Assembly (NCBI GenBank): GCA_944376125.1
Contig: CALWBQ010000013.1
Span: forward strand, 1-64,000
Reading direction: 5' to 3'
From: an uncultured Lachnospiraceae bacterium
Lineage (GTDB): Bacteria; Bacillota; Clostridia; Lachnospirales; Lachnospiraceae
DNA: 64,000 bases
Of this stretch, positions 44,953 through 53,834 are shown in pieces. Under the pieces are notes generated by a model. It was not told where the DNA came from. It ran no database searches and saw nothing but the letters and a program-made list of their open reading frames with translations. The position numbers and the translations under genes were made by a program. Each line of letters begins with the position of its first letter. Within the stretch, counting starts at the first letter, position 1.

Positions 44953-45008
44953 TCATAAGCTACAATCTTTCCCTCCGGATTGACAAGGAAGCCATATACT
45001 TCGTTCAT
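44937..45008 (-). pseudogene. 23-codon frame with ribosome site, fused to the reductase remnant
   Basis: AAGGAGG sits 6 bases before an ATG at 45008; the frame MNEVYGFLVNPEGKIVAYEV ends after 23 codons at 44937. Its 3' end overlaps the reductase remnant in another frame. It is probably the start of a former gene joined to the remnant by a deletion. A real micropeptide cannot be excluded. Confidence 0.45.
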
Positions 45009-45027
45009 AATAACCCTCCTTTTTCTG

Positions 45028-45657
45028 CTAAATGCCGCGTTTGTACAGCCAGAATGAGTAACCTGCAGGAATGCCTGACATTAGGATCAGGGCAAGCACC
45101 ATCAAAAACGGGCTCTTGAAGAAAGCATTGATCATAAACAGGACGCCTCCTGCCACCCACAGCCATCCCGCCATCCTGTGGGTTTTGTTCCAATTCTCCT
45201 CGCTGGACAGGGTCCAGGGGAGCTTGATCCCCATGCTGTAATTTTGTCTGGTCTTTGGCAGATAGTTTCCTGTAATCACTAAAAAAATCCCCAAAATCAG
45301 ATTGACCGCCATGCCGATATCGATTCTCATGCCCAGGGCAATGCCATAACAGAGCATCATCATAAAGACCGTCAGCACCGGGATAATCCAGAAACTAATG
45401 GTGATCAGTTTTCTGCTCATATTATTTCTCTTAGGATCATTGACAATAAAGAAATACAACACCAACTCCACCACAGCCATCATAACCGGCATTCCTATTA
45501 CAAAGGATCCTTTGGAGCTATACCCACTAATCTCACCGCTGAAATTAAAGTTTGTCGGAATTCTCTCCGGAAGCCTTCCCCACAAAAAGACTCCTACCAG
45601 ACAAGGGATCAGTGTGATGATCACTGCCAGCACCAGCATTGTTTTCGATAGTTTCAA
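45028..45657 (-). CDS. sdpI: SdpI-family immunity-type membrane protein
   Basis: 209 residues with about six membrane segments. The N-terminal DUF1648 part has GRLPERIPTNFNFSGEISGYSSK and the C-terminal SdpI part has NYLPKTRQNYSMGIKLPWTLSSEENWNKTHRMAG, both hallmarks. In Bacillus SdpI protects against the SdpC toxin and senses it to sequester SdpR. No sdpABC toxin genes are in view. The start overlaps the sdpR stop by 4 bp. Confidence 0.93.
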   Translation of the reverse strand: MKLSKTMLVLAVIITLIPCLVGVFLWGRLPERIPTNFNFSGEISGYSSKGSFVIGMPVMMAVVELVLYFFIVNDPKRNNMSRKLITISFWIIPVLTVFMMMLCYGIALGMRIDIGMAVNLILGIFLVITGNYLPKTRQNYSMGIKLPWTLSSEENWNKTHRMAGWLWVAGGVLFMINAFFKSPFLMVLALILMSGIPAGYSFWLYKRGI

Positions 45658-45923
45658 ACCTTGCCACCTCTCAGTTCAGACAGCCACAGCATAATTTCCT
45701 CTACGACTGAGGTATTCAGCTCGTAGTATATAAAATTTTTGAATCTGGATTCCGTTACAAGCTCCGCTTTCTTCAAAATGTTCAAATGGTAGGAAATCGT
45801 CGCCTGCGAAATATCAAAATGGCCCGCGATCTCCCCCGCCGACATCTTGCCGTCCTTCAAGAGACTTAAAATATCTCTTCTAACCGGATCCGAAAGGGCT
45901 TTAAAGGTTTCCGCAAATCCCAT
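45654..45923 (-). CDS. sdpR: SdpR-like ArsR-family autorepressor
   Basis: 89 residues, winged helix: FKALSDPVRRDILSLLKDGKMSAGEIAGHF, then ISQATISYHLNILKKAELV. ATG at 45923 has GGAGG five bases upstream; this start agrees with the operator placed just before it. It probably represses its own sdpRI unit through the 22-bp palindrome until SdpI removes it to the membrane. Confidence 0.93.
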   Translation of the reverse strand: MGFAETFKALSDPVRRDILSLLKDGKMSAGEIAGHFDISQATISYHLNILKKAELVTESRFKNFIYYELNTSVVEEIMLWLSELRGGKV

Positions 45924-45937
45924 AGCTGCCTCCATAG

Positions 45938-45959
45938 TATTTAGATAATTATCTAAATA
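45938..45959. promoter_or_regulatory. Perfect 22-bp palindromic operator of sdpRI
   Basis: TATTTAGATAA joined to its exact reverse complement TTATCTAAATA. It sits between the -10 and the sdpR start codon, over the predicted transcript start, the right place for an ArsR/SdpR repressor. Confidence 0.9.
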
Positions 45960-45960
45960 G

Positions 45961-45989
45961 ATATTAGCACAGACTCTGTTCATTTGCAA
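45961..45989 (-). promoter_or_regulatory. Promoter of sdpRI
   Basis: TTGCAA (45984-45989), 17-bp spacer and TAATAT (45961-45966) on the minus strand. The -10 abuts the palindrome. Confidence 0.6.
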
Positions 45990-46007
45990 GCCCAATTTTC
46001 CAGATGT

Positions 46008-46047
46008 AAGGGCGGAGAAACCTCTTTCCTAGTGTTTCCCCGCCCTT
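46008..46047 (-). terminator. Hairpin after the acid-sugar operon
   Basis: Arms AAGGGCGGaGAAAC and GTTTCcCCGCCCTT (46008-46021 and 46034-46047) pair over 13 of 14 positions. It is 30 bp past the last stop of the operon; the T tract is poor on the minus strand, so termination may be partial. Confidence 0.6.
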
Positions 46048-46077
46048 ATTAAAAAGCAAGATCTGTATAGCCGTTGT

Positions 46078-47572
46078 TTAACCAATATACGGTTTTAGAT
46101 AAGCAGACGGTGTGATGCAGTCAGGATGATCCTCAGCAAATTTCTGTACAGCCCGGGCAGCCTGCCGTTCCGCCTTCTCTTTTTCCGTCTGAGACCGGAA
46201 TGGTGATGCCCCTAGCTCCGTCAGCTTTCTCTGAATATCCGGCGCCGAAAGCTCCCCTGGCTCTTTTCCTTGCTGAACGCAGAGCGCTGCCGCCACTCCT
46301 GCCGCCTGGCTGAATCCCATCACAACCCCCTGGGTCCGGAAAGAGGCACTGGCCTCATGGGTTCCAGAAATGCACCTTCCTGCCAGCAAAAGCCCTTCTG
46401 TCGTCTCGGGCACCAGGGATCTGTAGGGAATGTCATAACAATCCCTTAGCTCTCTCCATATGCCGCCGGTTCCTTGAACACTGCCTTCCCCTTTTCCGCC
46501 GTGAATGTCTATAGGAAAGCCGCCTCTTGCGACAGCGTCCCTAAATTTTCTTCCTGAGACCGCATCCTCCCCGGTCAAGGTATATTTTCCCCGGATATGG
46601 CGGGACTCTCTCACTCCCAACTCAATTCCAGCTCTGGCGATATAGGCATGTTCAAATCCCGGTATCTCCCGCCTCATAAATTCAGCGATAGAATGCATCT
46701 GGACTCTGGCCTGTTGCTCACTGGCAGACCGCCTCTCCAATTCCAGCGGGCCATAATCTTCCACACGGACAGAGTTAAAATGCACCCAGCCTGGATGGAA
46801 CCCGGAGGCTGTCTGGATGGAATCCCTTCCAATAATCAGGCTTCCCTCTTTTCTGGCTTTCTCTACCGCCGTTCTATACCCCTGAGCCACAAAACGCGGC
46901 CGCAGTTTTTCGCTGCCCACTGGAATGATATCCGACAGCCTTGCAAACTCTTCCCGGTTGGCCTGGATATAAGCGGTACAGACGGTTCGTGTCCACACCT
47001 GCCATTTCAAACATGAGAGAGCCTGGCTGCATCCCGCCTTTTCCGTCGCCCAAGACAAATTTTTCCCCAGACAAGGCCGCTATATCCCCGTCACCAGTGG
47101 CATCGACCACAATCTTAGGATGGATCTCCAAGCCGCCGAACCTGCTCTCAATCCTCAGCGTCTCGATCCGCCTTCCTCTCATCACAGTTTCCAGCACAGT
47201 TCCGTGGAACAGCAGGGAAACGCCGGCCTCCTCCAGCATCTTCTGCGCCGTATCCTCATAGATCTCATGGTCGTAAAAGCAGACATAGCTCCCTGTCCCC
47301 GTAGGATTCATACACTTCATATGTCCGGTAGCGCCGTGGCTTTTCACCATTTTCGATATAAATTCTCCAGCTATTCCTTGGATGATCTGTTCATCCTGAA
47401 AATGGAAGGGGGAGATAGGTCCCAAAACTGACCGGGTCGGGGTTCCTCCCAAAAAAGCTCCCTGCTCGATCAAAAGGACTTCTGCACCGCAGCGGGCCGC
47501 TGCCAGAGCAGCCATGATTCCTCCCGGGCCGCCCCCTACCACCGCGATATCGCACTCTACTTTCTGGTACAT
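46078..47572 (-). pseudogene. FAD-dependent oxidoreductase (PF12831 type) broken by a +1 frameshift
   Basis: The N-terminal frame (47572 down to 46874) starts VECDIAVVGGGPGGIMAAL and carries the FAD fold. The C-terminal frame (running to 46078) continues as TAYIQANREEFARLSDIIP, then the family's second half with GRCISGTHEASASFRTQGVVMGFSQAAGVAA. Near 46984-46987 one extra C in AACCGTC shifts the frame. Removing it joins GVDTN to VCTAYIQANREEF and restores about 497 codons. It is the last gene of the acid-sugar operon, and an oxidising role on the imported compound was likely. It is a true mutation, or a sequencing error. Confidence 0.85.
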
Positions 47573-47605
47573 AGCATCTCCTGTTCATTCCCAAGCAGTC
47601 TTTCC

Positions 47606-48925
47606 TTAAAAACCATGTTTTTCATTGTACCATGCAGCGACAGAATCCAACTGTTCTTTTGGATCCGCCCCGTTAAAAATCACTTCCTGGGCTGCCTTCA
47701 CCAGGGAAACAGACAGCTCGGCGTAATCATCCGGATGGACTGTCATCGTCCCTGTGCTTGCATATTCGTTCCAGGCCGCCAGATCATCATAATTTTCCAA
47801 AGCCTGGACATCTGGATTGTCGTACAGTGAACTCCGTACTGTCATAGAATTTGCTTTCAGGAATTCAATCTGTGTCTCTTCTGAGAAGAAATAGGTAATA
47901 AAATCAAAGGCCGCGTCTGTATTCTTGCAGTATTTTCCCAGAGCCAAAGTCTGTCCTGCTACCAATGCTGGTGCAGGTGTCCCGCTCTCAAATCCCGGGA
48001 TGGGAGCTGACACGAAATTCTCAGCCAGATCGGAATTATAGAGTGTAGATGCCCTATGGGACCCTACACTGATCCCATAGATAGTGCCAGCTTTAAATCC
48101 ATCCTGCACATCATCCAGAGTCATGCTTAAGACAGAATTATCCATAGCTCCGCTGTCATAGAGCGCTTTCATGGTGTTCAGGACTCTGACGCCGGCATCT
48201 GAATTAAACAGCGGTTTCCCATCTGGATCTAAAAGTTCTCCTCCCGCAGAATGAATCCACGGAATAAAACTCTCCATAAAAGTAGATGCACTGCTCCCTT
48301 CTGACAGTCCCAAAGCAAATCCCAGGCCCCTCTCATCAGTTTTCTCAGCCGCCATCTCTACCAGCTCATCCAGGGAATTTGGCAGCGTCTCGTAGATATC
48401 CTTTCGATACCAATTCACATAAACCCTGGTCTCCCAAGGCAGACCATAAATTTCCCCTCCTATCTTCAGGCTGTCGGCAGTGTGCAGATAGTCTGGCATG
48501 GAAGCGATAAATTCCTCCGCATACTGGGTCATAGGCTGCACTGTTCCGCCCTCAATATGGGTCTGCAAATAGTCGCTGAAAAAATTAATGATATCAGGCC
48601 CTGTATTGGCAGCCGCTGCCTGGATCGCAGCCGTTTCTATTTTATCCCAGTTCATACTCTCTACGACTACCTGATACCCATTTTCATTCTCATCATTGTA
48701 CTTCTCCACGATATTTTTCAGCACAATACTCCTGGCATCTTCTGTGGATTCCGGATTTAAGAAAATCCAGAGGGTCAGAGTTTTGTCTTCATCAGAAGCC
48801 GCTGATGTGTCAGATGCTGCTTCTCCCCCATTTGTCGAAGCAGCCGTCCCCTGGCTTCCTTGACATCCAGACAAACAAGCCGCCAGAGCCATTAAACCTG
48901 CTGCTGCCAAAAATCGTTTTTTCAT
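47606..48925 (-). CDS. Sugar ABC transporter substrate-binding lipoprotein (CUT1)
   Basis: 439 residues. Signal peptide with lipobox LAACLSGC, so it is anchored to the outer face of the membrane, followed by a Ser/Ala-rich linker. The body is an extracellular solute-binding protein family 1 fold (TLWIFLNPESTEDARSIVL, then a hinge with GLPWETRVYVNWYRKDIYE). AGGAGG lies before the ATG at 48925; the frame extends upstream to 49060 without ribosome site. It precedes the broken FAD gene and follows the two permeases. Confidence 0.93.
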   Translation of the reverse strand: MKKRFLAAAGLMALAACLSGCQGSQGTAASTNGGEAASDTSAASDEDKTLTLWIFLNPESTEDARSIVLKNIVEKYNDENENGYQVVVESMNWDKIETAAIQAAAANTGPDIINFFSDYLQTHIEGGTVQPMTQYAEEFIASMPDYLHTADSLKIGGEIYGLPWETRVYVNWYRKDIYETLPNSLDELVEMAAEKTDERGLGFALGLSEGSSASTFMESFIPWIHSAGGELLDPDGKPLFNSDAGVRVLNTMKALYDSGAMDNSVLSMTLDDVQDGFKAGTIYGISVGSHRASTLYNSDLAENFVSAPIPGFESGTPAPALVAGQTLALGKYCKNTDAAFDFITYFFSEETQIEFLKANSMTVRSSLYDNPDVQALENYDDLAAWNEYASTGTMTVHPDDYAELSVSLVKAAQEVIFNGADPKEQLDSVAAWYNEKHGF

Positions 48926-48945
48926 AGTAACCTCCTCCTTTTTTA

Positions 48946-49797
48946 TCATCCTTTTACTGCACCCGCTGCCATACCTGCCACAAAGCGTTTCTGCAGGCAG
49001 ACAAATAATATAATAATTGGAATAATGGACAGGCAAACTGCTGCCATCAATTCTCCCCACTGGATGCCATACTGTGTTACATAACTGTAAAGTCCCACGG
49101 AAAGCATCTTGAGCTTTTCGTCAGTGACAAAAGTAAAGGAAACCAGGAAATCATTCCAGACATATACGGCTGTCAGAAGTGCGCTGGAAGCCAGAGCCGT
49201 CTGGGAGATCGGCAGGATCACCGTATAAAAAGCCTTTACCTTGGAGCAGCCATCAATCATAGCCGCCTCCTCCAATTCCTTAGGAATCTGTTCAAAAAAT
49301 CCTCTCATCATCCAAGTCAGAACAGGTGTTCTCCATCCAGTATAAATTAAAATCAACCACAGCCTGGTATTATAGAGGTTCAGCCGCACCGCCATAATAT
49401 AAAGCGGTATCAAAAGCGCCACTGTGGGAATCATGCTGGTCATCAGGATCCCAAACATCAGTGCATTTTTGTGCGGAATATCAAACCGCGCTACCGCATA
49501 CGCGCAATGCATAGATAGGATTGTGGAAATCAACAGACTGACTCCAGTAACCACAATACTGTTGCGGAAGTAGGTCATAAAATTAGATGCAAACAGAACC
49601 TTATAATAATTGCTGAAATCCAGAATCGACGGGATCACCGTAGGCGGGAACTGAATCACCTCTGATGGTATCTTTAAGGACGTGCTGAGAGCCCACAAAA
49701 GCGGCGCCAACGTAATACATGCCAATAGAATCAGACCAATATAGGCCGGGACATTGGCATATTTTCCCGTCACTTCTTTTTCGCTGCCCTTTTTCAA
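48946..49797 (-). CDS. Sugar ABC transporter permease, MalG type
   Basis: 283 residues with six membrane segments. The EAA loop is PKELEEAAMIDGCSKVKAFYTVILP. It starts with TTG at 49797, 8 bases after AGGAGG. It pairs with the MalF-type permease 11 bp upstream and the binding protein 20 bp downstream. No ATPase gene lies in the cluster, as is common for CUT1 importers in Firmicutes that share one MsmK-type ATPase. Confidence 0.93.
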   Translation of the reverse strand: MKKGSEKEVTGKYANVPAYIGLILLACITLAPLLWALSTSLKIPSEVIQFPPTVIPSILDFSNYYKVLFASNFMTYFRNSIVVTGVSLLISTILSMHCAYAVARFDIPHKNALMFGILMTSMIPTVALLIPLYIMAVRLNLYNTRLWLILIYTGWRTPVLTWMMRGFFEQIPKELEEAAMIDGCSKVKAFYTVILPISQTALASSALLTAVYVWNDFLVSFTFVTDEKLKMLSVGLYSYVTQYGIQWGELMAAVCLSIIPIIILFVCLQKRFVAGMAAGAVKG

Positions 49798-49808
49798 GTT
49801 TTCACCTC

Positions 49809-50693
49809 CTAATCTTCCTTATTTCTCAAAATCCGGACATAAATCAGACTGAACAGAATATTCATAACAAAAATAACAATGCTGAAAGCAGAGCCCAGCC
49901 CCAGGTGCCAATAGGTAAATCCCTCCTTGAAAGCTCTCAGACTGATAGTCTCTGTGGCATCGAAAGGTCCTCCAGCCGTCATTACAAATATCAAAGTAAC
50001 CATGCTGAAATATTCCATGCTCTGCATAACTACAGCTGTCAGGATCGTGGGCTTGATCATTGGCAGGGTGATCTTCCAAAACAGATCTCTCCGGCTGGCC
50101 CCGTCCACCTTAGCGGCCTCAAAAAGATCCAGTGGGATAGACTGGAGCGCCGCCAGGGTAAGAATCAACACAATGGGGAAGGTAAACCAGACATTGACCA
50201 AGATCACTGTGATCCGAGCTATCCACGCCGTATTAAAAAAATCAGCCTTTTCACCGGTAAGGGCAAACCAGACATAGCTTACTGGTCCGAAGTTGCCGTT
50301 TAACAGCCACTTCCAGAGCAGGGCCACCACCGTCTGGGAGAGAACCCAAGGGAGAATGATCAGCGTTCGCAGCAACGTCACGCATTTCAATTTGTTATTC
50401 AGCCCCACTGCCGCCATGACTCCCAGCGGAATCACCACCGCAAGAGAACCCATAGCATATAAAATAGTGTTAAAGATATTGTTCCATCCGTCTCCTGTCA
50501 GCAAAATCTGCTTGTAATGCTTCAGTCCCACAAATCCTAAAATCTCGCCGTAGTTCGTATCATGGAGACTAGTGCGGAAGGCAATCACCATGGGAACGAT
50601 CGAGACAAACAGGATCAGCAGAATTGTAGGCGCTACAAAAATAATAGAAATCCATTTATCCTTCCACCGTCTGGTTTTCTTTTCTGCTGTCAA
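49809..50693 (-). CDS. Sugar ABC transporter permease, MalF type
   Basis: 294 residues with six membrane segments. The EAA loop is PLDLFEAAKVDGASRRDLFWKITLP. I chose TTG at 50693, since GGGGGTG lies 6 bases upstream; TTG at 50711 and GTG at 50702 are in-frame alternatives. The start lies inside the last 38 bp of the PdxA-like gene, so translation is coupled. Confidence 0.9.
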   Translation of the reverse strand: MTAEKKTRRWKDKWISIIFVAPTILLILFVSIVPMVIAFRTSLHDTNYGEILGFVGLKHYKQILLTGDGWNNIFNTILYAMGSLAVVIPLGVMAAVGLNNKLKCVTLLRTLIILPWVLSQTVVALLWKWLLNGNFGPVSYVWFALTGEKADFFNTAWIARITVILVNVWFTFPIVLILTLAALQSIPLDLFEAAKVDGASRRDLFWKITLPMIKPTILTAVVMQSMEYFSMVTLIFVMTAGGPFDATETISLRAFKEGFTYWHLGLGSAFSIVIFVMNILFSLIYVRILRNKED

Positions 50694-51735
50694 GCGCTTC
50701 ACCCCCTTCAAAGTGTTCTGCCAGCCTTATTCCGTATTCGATTGCTTCCACAAGGCTCTTTTCATTGGCCTTTCCCGTTCCGGCCAGATCGAAGGCTGTA
50801 CCGTGATCCACTGATGTGCGGATAATAGGAAGTCCCAAAGTAATATTGACACCGGAGACAGAGTTCCATTTCCCTTCTTCCTCTTTATATACGAAACCTT
50901 TTACTTTTACCGGGATATGTCCCTGGTCATGGTACATAGCTACTACCGCATCGTACCAGCCTCCAATAGCCTTGGAAAACACGGTGTCCGGAGAAACTGG
51001 CCCTTCAGCCCGGATCCCCATCTCTCTGGCCCGCTCGATGGCCGGCCCGATTTCTTCGATTTCTTCCCTTCCAAACATACCGTTCTCCCCACTGTGGGGA
51101 TTGAGGCCGGCAACTCCGATCACAGGATCGGGGATGCCCATGGCTCGGCATGCCCGCCACACCATGGCCGTCACATCCAAAATCCTCTGCTCCCTCACCA
51201 GATCACAGGCAGTTCTGAGGGAGACATGGGTCGAGACGTGGGCCACTCTCAGATTTCCGCAAGCCAGCATCATAGCATAGTTTTTCGCCCCCGTGTAGGC
51301 CGCGTAGATTTCCGTATGTCCGGAATAGTGATGGCCCGCCAGGTTGATGGCCTCCTTGCATATAGGGTTTGTCACCGTACCGTCGATCTCCTTATCCATC
51401 GCCAGCATAATTGCCTTCTCCACACACCGGAAGGCAGCCTCCCCAGCGGCCGCCGATACCGTTCCCAGCTCTGCCGCGTCCATCTGATCCAGGCCCAGGT
51501 CATATACATCAATCACCCCTGGCCTGAAATATGCCTCCTTCACTGACTTTACCCTGTGAATCTCAATACCGGTATGGCTTGTCAGGCGAGCCGCCCTCTC
51601 CAGAATATCTCCATCCCCGATTACCAAGGGTCTGCACCTGCGGTACAGATCAACGCTCGCCAGCGCCTTGACTGTAATTTCCGGCCCTATCCCGGCTGGA
51701 TCTCCCATAGTGATGCCCAGTATTTTTCTCTCCAC
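50656..51735 (-). CDS. PdxA-family 4-phospho-acid-sugar dehydrogenase (PdxA2 type)
   Basis: 359 residues. ITMGDPAGIGPEI, GHTEIYA, HVSLRTACDL and MYHDQGHIPVKVKGF are PdxA-family motifs, with metal-binding His residues. PdxA acts in pyridoxal phosphate synthesis, but PdxA2 proteins beside DUF1537 kinases oxidise and decarboxylate D-threonate- or D-erythronate-4-phosphate to dihydroxyacetone phosphate. The neighbouring kinase makes this the better reading. GTG at 51735 follows GGAGGTG by 6 bases; ATG at 51750 lacks a good site. Confidence 0.92.
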   Translation of the reverse strand: MERKILGITMGDPAGIGPEITVKALASVDLYRRCRPLVIGDGDILERAARLTSHTGIEIHRVKSVKEAYFRPGVIDVYDLGLDQMDAAELGTVSAAAGEAAFRCVEKAIMLAMDKEIDGTVTNPICKEAINLAGHHYSGHTEIYAAYTGAKNYAMMLACGNLRVAHVSTHVSLRTACDLVREQRILDVTAMVWRACRAMGIPDPVIGVAGLNPHSGENGMFGREEIEEIGPAIERAREMGIRAEGPVSPDTVFSKAIGGWYDAVVAMYHDQGHIPVKVKGFVYKEEEGKWNSVSGVNITLGLPIIRTSVDHGTAFDLAGTGKANEKSLVEAIEYGIRLAEHFEGGEALDSRKENQTVEG

Positions 51736-51755
51736 GCTTTCCACCTCCATGCAGC

Positions 51756-52655
51756 CTATCTCATTCCTGCCTCTTTACATCTTTTCAGAACTTGTGAAAT
51801 CTCTTCCCGAGCTTGAACAGATACTCTGTTAAATGGCGCCCTGCATGGCCCGACTGGATACCCCAGCATTTCCACCGCGGTCTTCACGATAGTATTGGAA
51901 TTGCCAAAGCGGAAACAATCACGAAATGGCCGGATACTCTCGTTAATCCGCTTTGCTTCCTCAATTTCTCCTTTTTTAAAACAGTTATAGATCGATGCCA
52001 TGGTTTCTGGAAATACATTGGCGCAGCCGGCCACTCCACCTGTCCCTCCAGCCAAAAGCGTCCAGACAATCAAAGCATCGTTTCCTGAAAGAACGGTAAA
52101 TGCTTTTCCCTTTGCCGCTGCAAAATATTCCAGCATAAGGTTAAAATTTCCGGAAGAGTCTTTAATTGCAGCAATATTTTCTTTCTCGGCCAGCCTTCCC
52201 ACCGTGGCCGCAGACAAGGCATTGCCTGTTCTGGCAGGAATATTATAGAGAACCACCGGCAGTTTCACTGAATCCGCCACTCGGCAGAAATGTTCGTACA
52301 GCTCCTCCTGGCTCGCCTGAGCAAAAGACGGTGTGATCACCGAAAGGGCATCTGCCCCCATGGCCTCAGCCTCCTTTGACAGTTCTATAGTCTCTATGGT
52401 GCTGATACACCCTGTGCCAGCATACACCGGAACTCTCCCCGCAGCAGCCCGAATCACTGTACGGATAACATTTTTCTTTTCTTCCAGCGTCAGAATATAG
52501 CCTTCCCCATTGGTACCGGCTGCAAACACGCCGTGGATTCCGCTTTCAATCAAACGCTCCACCTGATTTGTCAGTTCTTTATAATTGACAGTCCCGTCCT
52601 CCTTCATGGGAGTAATAACCGGGCATATAATTCCTCTGATCTCTTCATTTTTCAT
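51756..52655 (-). CDS. DapA-family (dihydrodipicolinate synthase-like) lyase
   Basis: 299 residues, class I aldolase barrel. The Schiff-base Lys is in ENIAAIKDSSGNFN and the catalytic Tyr in LPVVLYNIPARTG; GTNGEGYIL is the pyruvate-carboxylate loop. The aspartate-pathway kinase lies far away, so lysine synthesis is not implied. In this operon it more likely performs a retro-aldol or dehydration on a sugar acid (2-keto-3-deoxy type). It sits 18 bp downstream of the Fe-ADH gene and 20 bp upstream of the PdxA-like gene. Confidence 0.9.
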   Translation of the reverse strand: MKNEEIRGIICPVITPMKEDGTVNYKELTNQVERLIESGIHGVFAAGTNGEGYILTLEEKKNVIRTVIRAAAGRVPVYAGTGCISTIETIELSKEAEAMGADALSVITPSFAQASQEELYEHFCRVADSVKLPVVLYNIPARTGNALSAATVGRLAEKENIAAIKDSSGNFNLMLEYFAAAKGKAFTVLSGNDALIVWTLLAGGTGGVAGCANVFPETMASIYNCFKKGEIEEAKRINESIRPFRDCFRFGNSNTIVKTAVEMLGYPVGPCRAPFNRVSVQAREEISQVLKRCKEAGMR

Positions 52656-52673
52656 AGAATGCAGCTCCCCTTT

Positions 52674-53834
52674 CTATCTGTCTATCAATCCCAGATATAT
52701 ACTCCTGGCATCCTCTTCCGTCACAGTTTTCGGATTGTTGTCCAAAAGCCGTTTGACATCCATTCCTGCCTTTACCAGATCCTCCACATCCCCCCGCGTA
52801 ATTCCGTATCGGTTCAGAGATGCGGGAATCTCCAAGGTTTTGGCCAGCTCCTCCAGTTTTCTGATAACAGCTTCCGATTTTTCTTTTTCTGACCGCTGCG
52901 TTTCTCCGTCCGAAAGTGCTCTGTCATAGACCACTGCCAATTTTCTCCGGCATGCCTCTTCATTCATCCGCATTACTGGAACCAGCAGCATAGCATTCGC
53001 TTCTCCGTGGGGAATATGGTATTTTCCGCCCAGAGGATAAGACAGGGCGTGAACTGCTGTCGTTCCGGAAGCCGTAATAGCGACTCCTCCATAGAAAGCG
53101 GCTATCAGCATCTGTTTTTTTTCTTCCATTCCGCCGCGGCATGCCTTTTCAATATTCGAAAAGATCATTTCCAGGGCAGCCAGGGCAAATGTATCGCTGA
53201 ACGGGTTGGCCTTATTGGAGATATAGCACTCCAATGCATGGCACAGAGCGTCCATCCCCGTATTTGCAGCAATTCTAAACGGGAGATTATTCAGAACAGA
53301 AGCATCTAAAATCACGTAATCGGCCATCAATTCTGGACTTACGATTCCCACTTTGAGTTTCTTCTCTGGAACAGCTACGATACTGTTGCAGGTAGCTTCT
53401 GCCCCTGTCCCTGCTGTCGTCGGGATCATCAATGTCGGGACTGCCTTTTTCGCTAAAGATGAATCCTCCAACAGCTCCTCCACCCGGTGTCTTTCACCTG
53501 CCAGCACTGATACCAGTTTTGCAGTATCCATTACGCTTCCCCCTCCTGCACCGACAATCAGTTCGCAAGGTTCCCGGCAGAAGGAATCTGCCACTTCCTG
53601 CACTTGGTGGTAATCCGGTTCAGATGGGATCTGGTCAAACACCTGGCACATGATATTTTCTCTCTCAAGAATTCTATTCAATTCATCCAAAACGCCAGCG
53701 TTCCTCACTCCCTTATCTGTAAACAGTGCTATCTTTTTCACATGTTCTTTTCTGACAATCTCTGCCGCAGCTTCCATAGCCCCCTCCCCGGCATATACCT
53801 GGCCCGGCAAGGTCATTCCAAATCTCTTTAGCAC
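52674..53834 (-). CDS. Iron-containing alcohol dehydrogenase (acid-sugar operon)
   Basis: 386 residues, group III Fe-ADH. ELIVGAGGGSVMDTAKLVSVL binds the nucleotide; GMDALCHALECYIS and HALSYPLGGKYHIPHGEANAM form the Fe site. It starts with GTG at 53834, 6-7 bases after AAGGAGAG, and the start overlaps the kinase stop by 7 bp. It is a different subfamily from the Fe-ADH at 19691-20845. It probably handles a hydroxy-acid or semialdehyde of the pathway (inference). Confidence 0.92.
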   Translation of the reverse strand: MLKRFGMTLPGQVYAGEGAMEAAAEIVRKEHVKKIALFTDKGVRNAGVLDELNRILERENIMCQVFDQIPSEPDYHQVQEVADSFCREPCELIVGAGGGSVMDTAKLVSVLAGERHRVEELLEDSSLAKKAVPTLMIPTTAGTGAEATCNSIVAVPEKKLKVGIVSPELMADYVILDASVLNNLPFRIAANTGMDALCHALECYISNKANPFSDTFALAALEMIFSNIEKACRGGMEEKKQMLIAAFYGGVAITASGTTAVHALSYPLGGKYHIPHGEANAMLLVPVMRMNEEACRRKLAVVYDRALSDGETQRSEKEKSEAVIRKLEELAKTLEIPASLNRYGITRGDVEDLVKAGMDVKRLLDNNPKTVTEEDARSIYLGLIDR

